Source of the DNA: JAMCXS01 sp046705545
Lineage (GTDB): Bacteria > Acidobacteriota > Terriglobia > UBA7540
Length of the DNA stretch: 14,711 nucleotides
Assembly: GCA_046705545.1 (NCBI GenBank)
Contig: JBJKQF010000301.1
Span: 1 to 14,711, forward strand
Reading direction: 5' to 3'
Below the pieces are notes generated by a model that was given only the letters and a program-made list of their open reading frames with translations, was not told the DNA's origin and did no database searches. Every line of letters starts with the position of its first letter. The first letter of the stretch is position 1. A program made the position numbers and the translations under genes. Shown here piece after piece: positions 13,335 through 14,711 of this stretch.

Positions 13335-14094
13335 TCGATTTCACCTCGGGTGGCCAGAACTTTTGGCCTTCGGGGCTTGAACTGACCGAATCTTGTGCCC
13401 AGCAAAGCGCCCCGTTGCAGGCTTGGGTTAAGTGAACCTCAGGAGTCTTCTTCCGCGGTCCTAACCAGCCTGACACGATCATCATAAGGTGCAATGAGAT
13501 ACGCAACAATTCGGTGAAACCAGGAAATAAGCCCTGCAAATACCGCAATCCCAAATGGGGAAGTACCTGTACACTTGGTTACTATTGAGTCAGGAGTAAA
13601 AAGCGAGGGCAGAGGCGGCTTTGCAGTCCGCCAATGCTAGAGTTCAGCATTTCATGGCTTTCCTTCAATTCCCCAATATTCAAACCTCGCCCCGGCATCA
13701 TCTCCCAACGTAATTTCTCTTTCCACCGCAACCCATGCCAGCCAATTGGGCAGGGTTTTCTACGCCGACTCTCATCTCGATGGAGAATCGGCTCAGCCAC
13801 CATTTGGCGATTCCTTCAATCAGCCCAGACAAATGCCGCATTTCGGATCCGGGCAAGAACCTAAATTAGTGAGGTTTAATTAGTTCTGGGATTAGCTTGT
13901 TGGGTGCCGTTCAGAATGCTCAGAAGTCTTCGTGGGGTAGGAATTGCTGGCACAAAACCTTATCCTCGCGCGCTACTCTGCGCCGCGAATTGCCTCACGC
14001 TCTTCGGATTAGGTCACCCTCCCAATCCGGAAGGGCAAAATTACAACCAGCCACACCGGCGGCTGCGAAATTCAACCTGCGTACGACATCCAGC
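13335..14094. other. 760-bp stretch between the two pilin genes, no supported gene
   Basis: Open frames on both strands here lack ribosome binding sites, and I recognise no protein pattern. A third copy of the pilin EYALL signature was searched for by eye on the minus strand and not found. Structured elements are small: AATGCT/AGCATT arms at 13633-13651 and GGCCA/TGGCC arms at 13352-13368, the latter in the leader of the pilin gene. The stretch may hold promoters for pilin 1 or decayed sequence. Confidence 0.4.
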
Positions 14095-14268
14095 CTAACT
14101 CGATGCCACAGTGTTCGCTTGAGTGTTGGAGTATGGATGGCTGACGCCACCTCCGCTGCCCATGATTGCCACGATCGCAACCAGAGAAACCAGCGCGATG
14201 AGCAACGCATATTCGGAGAGGTCTCCACCCTCTTCTCCAAACCACAAGCGCTTAATTAATTCCTTCAT
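14095..14268 (-). CDS. Second Flp/Fap-type pilin, 57 residues
   Basis: The gene starts at the ATG at 14268 behind GGGGGAA and ends at TAG 14095-14097. The leader MKELIKRLWFGEEG should be cut after G14, giving a mature GDLSEYALL with Glu +5 and Tyr +6. One hydrophobic helix follows at about 21-36 (ALLIALVSLVAIVAIM). The tail is short, Gly/Ser-rich and polar (GSGGGVSHPY through TVASS). Leader and processing site are clearly paralogous to the pilin at 13023-13334 (RLW, acidic pair, Gly, D-L-S/T-E-Y-A-L-L), while the tails are unrelated. The length fits standard Flp pilins. These proteins are polymerised by the Tad machinery into adhesive fibres; that machinery is not in the window. Confidence 0.82.
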   Translation of the reverse strand: MKELIKRLWFGEEGGDLSEYALLIALVSLVAIVAIMGSGGGVSHPYSNTQANTVASS

Positions 14269-14596
14269 GTTGGTTCCCCCCGCTCCAGGAGTGCAACACC
14301 CCTAAAAAGCCCCAGAAAGCTTACACCGCCGATGCCGGGCGCCCCTTTCGACCTCTAAACCAGCCAGCATTGACAATGTCCGCTGATAACTTTCGATCTT
14401 AAGGTGCCAATGGCATTCAATTCAATCAGGTGTTTCCCTGCATCGGCGTTCAAAAAGTCCTGATGGCACTGGTAGGTAATTGTATGAGAGAGGATAGACC
14501 TTAATACGTATCTATTAAGGCAGCGGCGTACGGATTTGTCTGCTTGCCGAACAACTCTTGCCTGCCCCTTTATTTGTGAACATGGCAGACTGAGGA
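14269..14596. other. 328-bp intergenic region upstream of pilin 2, no supported gene
   Basis: No open frame with a ribosome binding site was found. On the minus strand a weak promoter-like pair, TTGGCA and TATCAG 16 bp apart, lies about 120-150 nt upstream of the pilin start, too weak to call. The one clear structure is the inverted repeat at 14499-14520. The region separates the pilin from the stop of the right-edge gene on the same strand. Confidence 0.4.
14499..14520. promoter_or_regulatory. 8-bp-arm AT-rich inverted repeat
   Basis: CCTTAATA (14499-14506) and TATTAAGG (14513-14520) are perfect 8-bp arms around a 6-nt spacer. It lies about 77 nt downstream of the right-edge minus-strand gene and about 230 nt upstream of pilin 2. 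No T-run follows on either strand, so it is more like an operator than an intrinsic terminator. Confidence 0.4.
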
Positions 14597-14711
14597 CTAC
14601 GACAAAGTCTGAGCATCTTGCGGCTCGCCTCGGTGGACAAGCTCGAACTTCGGTTCTAATCCGGTCCCAATGACCGGGACGGACTCGGGAGATTTTTCAA
14701 TATCGGCCTCA
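14597..14711 (-). CDS. C-terminal end of an unknown protein, cut by window edge
   Basis: The minus strand is open from the window edge to TAG at 14597-14599, giving 37 C-terminal residues. The sequence is protein-like: it reads EADIEKSPESVPVIGTGLEP and then continues KFELVHRGEPQDAQTLS, with a mixed charged composition and no low-complexity bias. The other minus-strand frames are less plausible here. No domain can be named from so short a tail. The start and most of the gene lie beyond the right edge. It runs in the same direction as the two pilin genes. Confidence 0.55.
   Translation of the reverse strand, partial: EADIEKSPESVPVIGTGLEPKFELVHRGEPQDAQTLS

Noticed and set aside
13582..13864. 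Overlapping open frames on both strands between the pilin genes
   Set aside because: No ribosome binding site, no domain pattern, and no resemblance to pilins or Tad proteins.
14269..14400. Sigma-54 promoter for pilin 2
   Set aside because: GG and GC dinucleotides are not at the required 10-bp spacing in any register checked.
14640..14690. tRNA-like TTCTAATC segment and the CCGGTC/GACCGG hairpin at 14661-14677
   Set aside because: No acceptor, D or anticodon arms could be fitted, and the stretch is explained as coding sequence on the minus strand.

Overview
The window looks like chromosomal DNA of a free-living, rod-shaped Gram-negative bacterium, most probably an Acidobacteriota member. 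This is inference: the base composition is moderately GC-rich by eye, a FecR-domain protein sits directly before mreBCD, a small membrane protein resembles DUF6677, and there are Tat and lipoprotein signals, Flp-type pilins and many genes with weak or no Shine-Dalgarno. No rRNA, tRNA, CRISPR array, insertion sequence or phage gene was seen.

Left block (1-5761, all minus strand). Read in the direction of transcription this is: a DUF6677-like membrane protein, a 57-residue two-helix membrane protein, an AMP-forming acyl-CoA synthetase with its own apparently leaderless promoter, then a sugar-oxidation cluster. That cluster holds a GMC-family FAD oxidoreductase with a CxxCxxCxxxC insert, a Tat-signalled gluconate 2-dehydrogenase subunit-3-like protein, and a D-psicose/D-tagatose 3-epimerase-like TIM barrel that runs off the left edge. 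The GMC protein has no export signal but its partner does, so the pair probably crosses the membrane as a complex. The epimerase-like enzyme would handle the keto-sugar product or a related ketose in the cytoplasm.

Centre (5762-9919, plus strand). A divergent control region carrying a 9-bp-arm inverted repeat separates the left block from a FecR-domain protein, mreB, mreC and mreD, the actin-like elongation machinery. The usual mrdA and rodA do not follow mreD within the window.

Right block. A secreted GH3 beta-glucosidase-like protein (10113-12362) has the catalytic Asp and a candidate acid/base Glu, but the usual Lys-His pair of the -1 subsite reads Asn-Met. A small lipoprotein follows. 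Then come two Flp/Fap-type pilin genes on the minus strand, 760 bp apart, with no tad assembly genes in view. The last 115 bases hold the C-terminal end of a further minus-strand gene.

Four coding segments are easy to miss because they are short or cut by the window edge: the epimerase (1-745), the 57-residue membrane protein (5124-5297), the second pilin (14095-14268) and the right-edge fragment (14597-14711).
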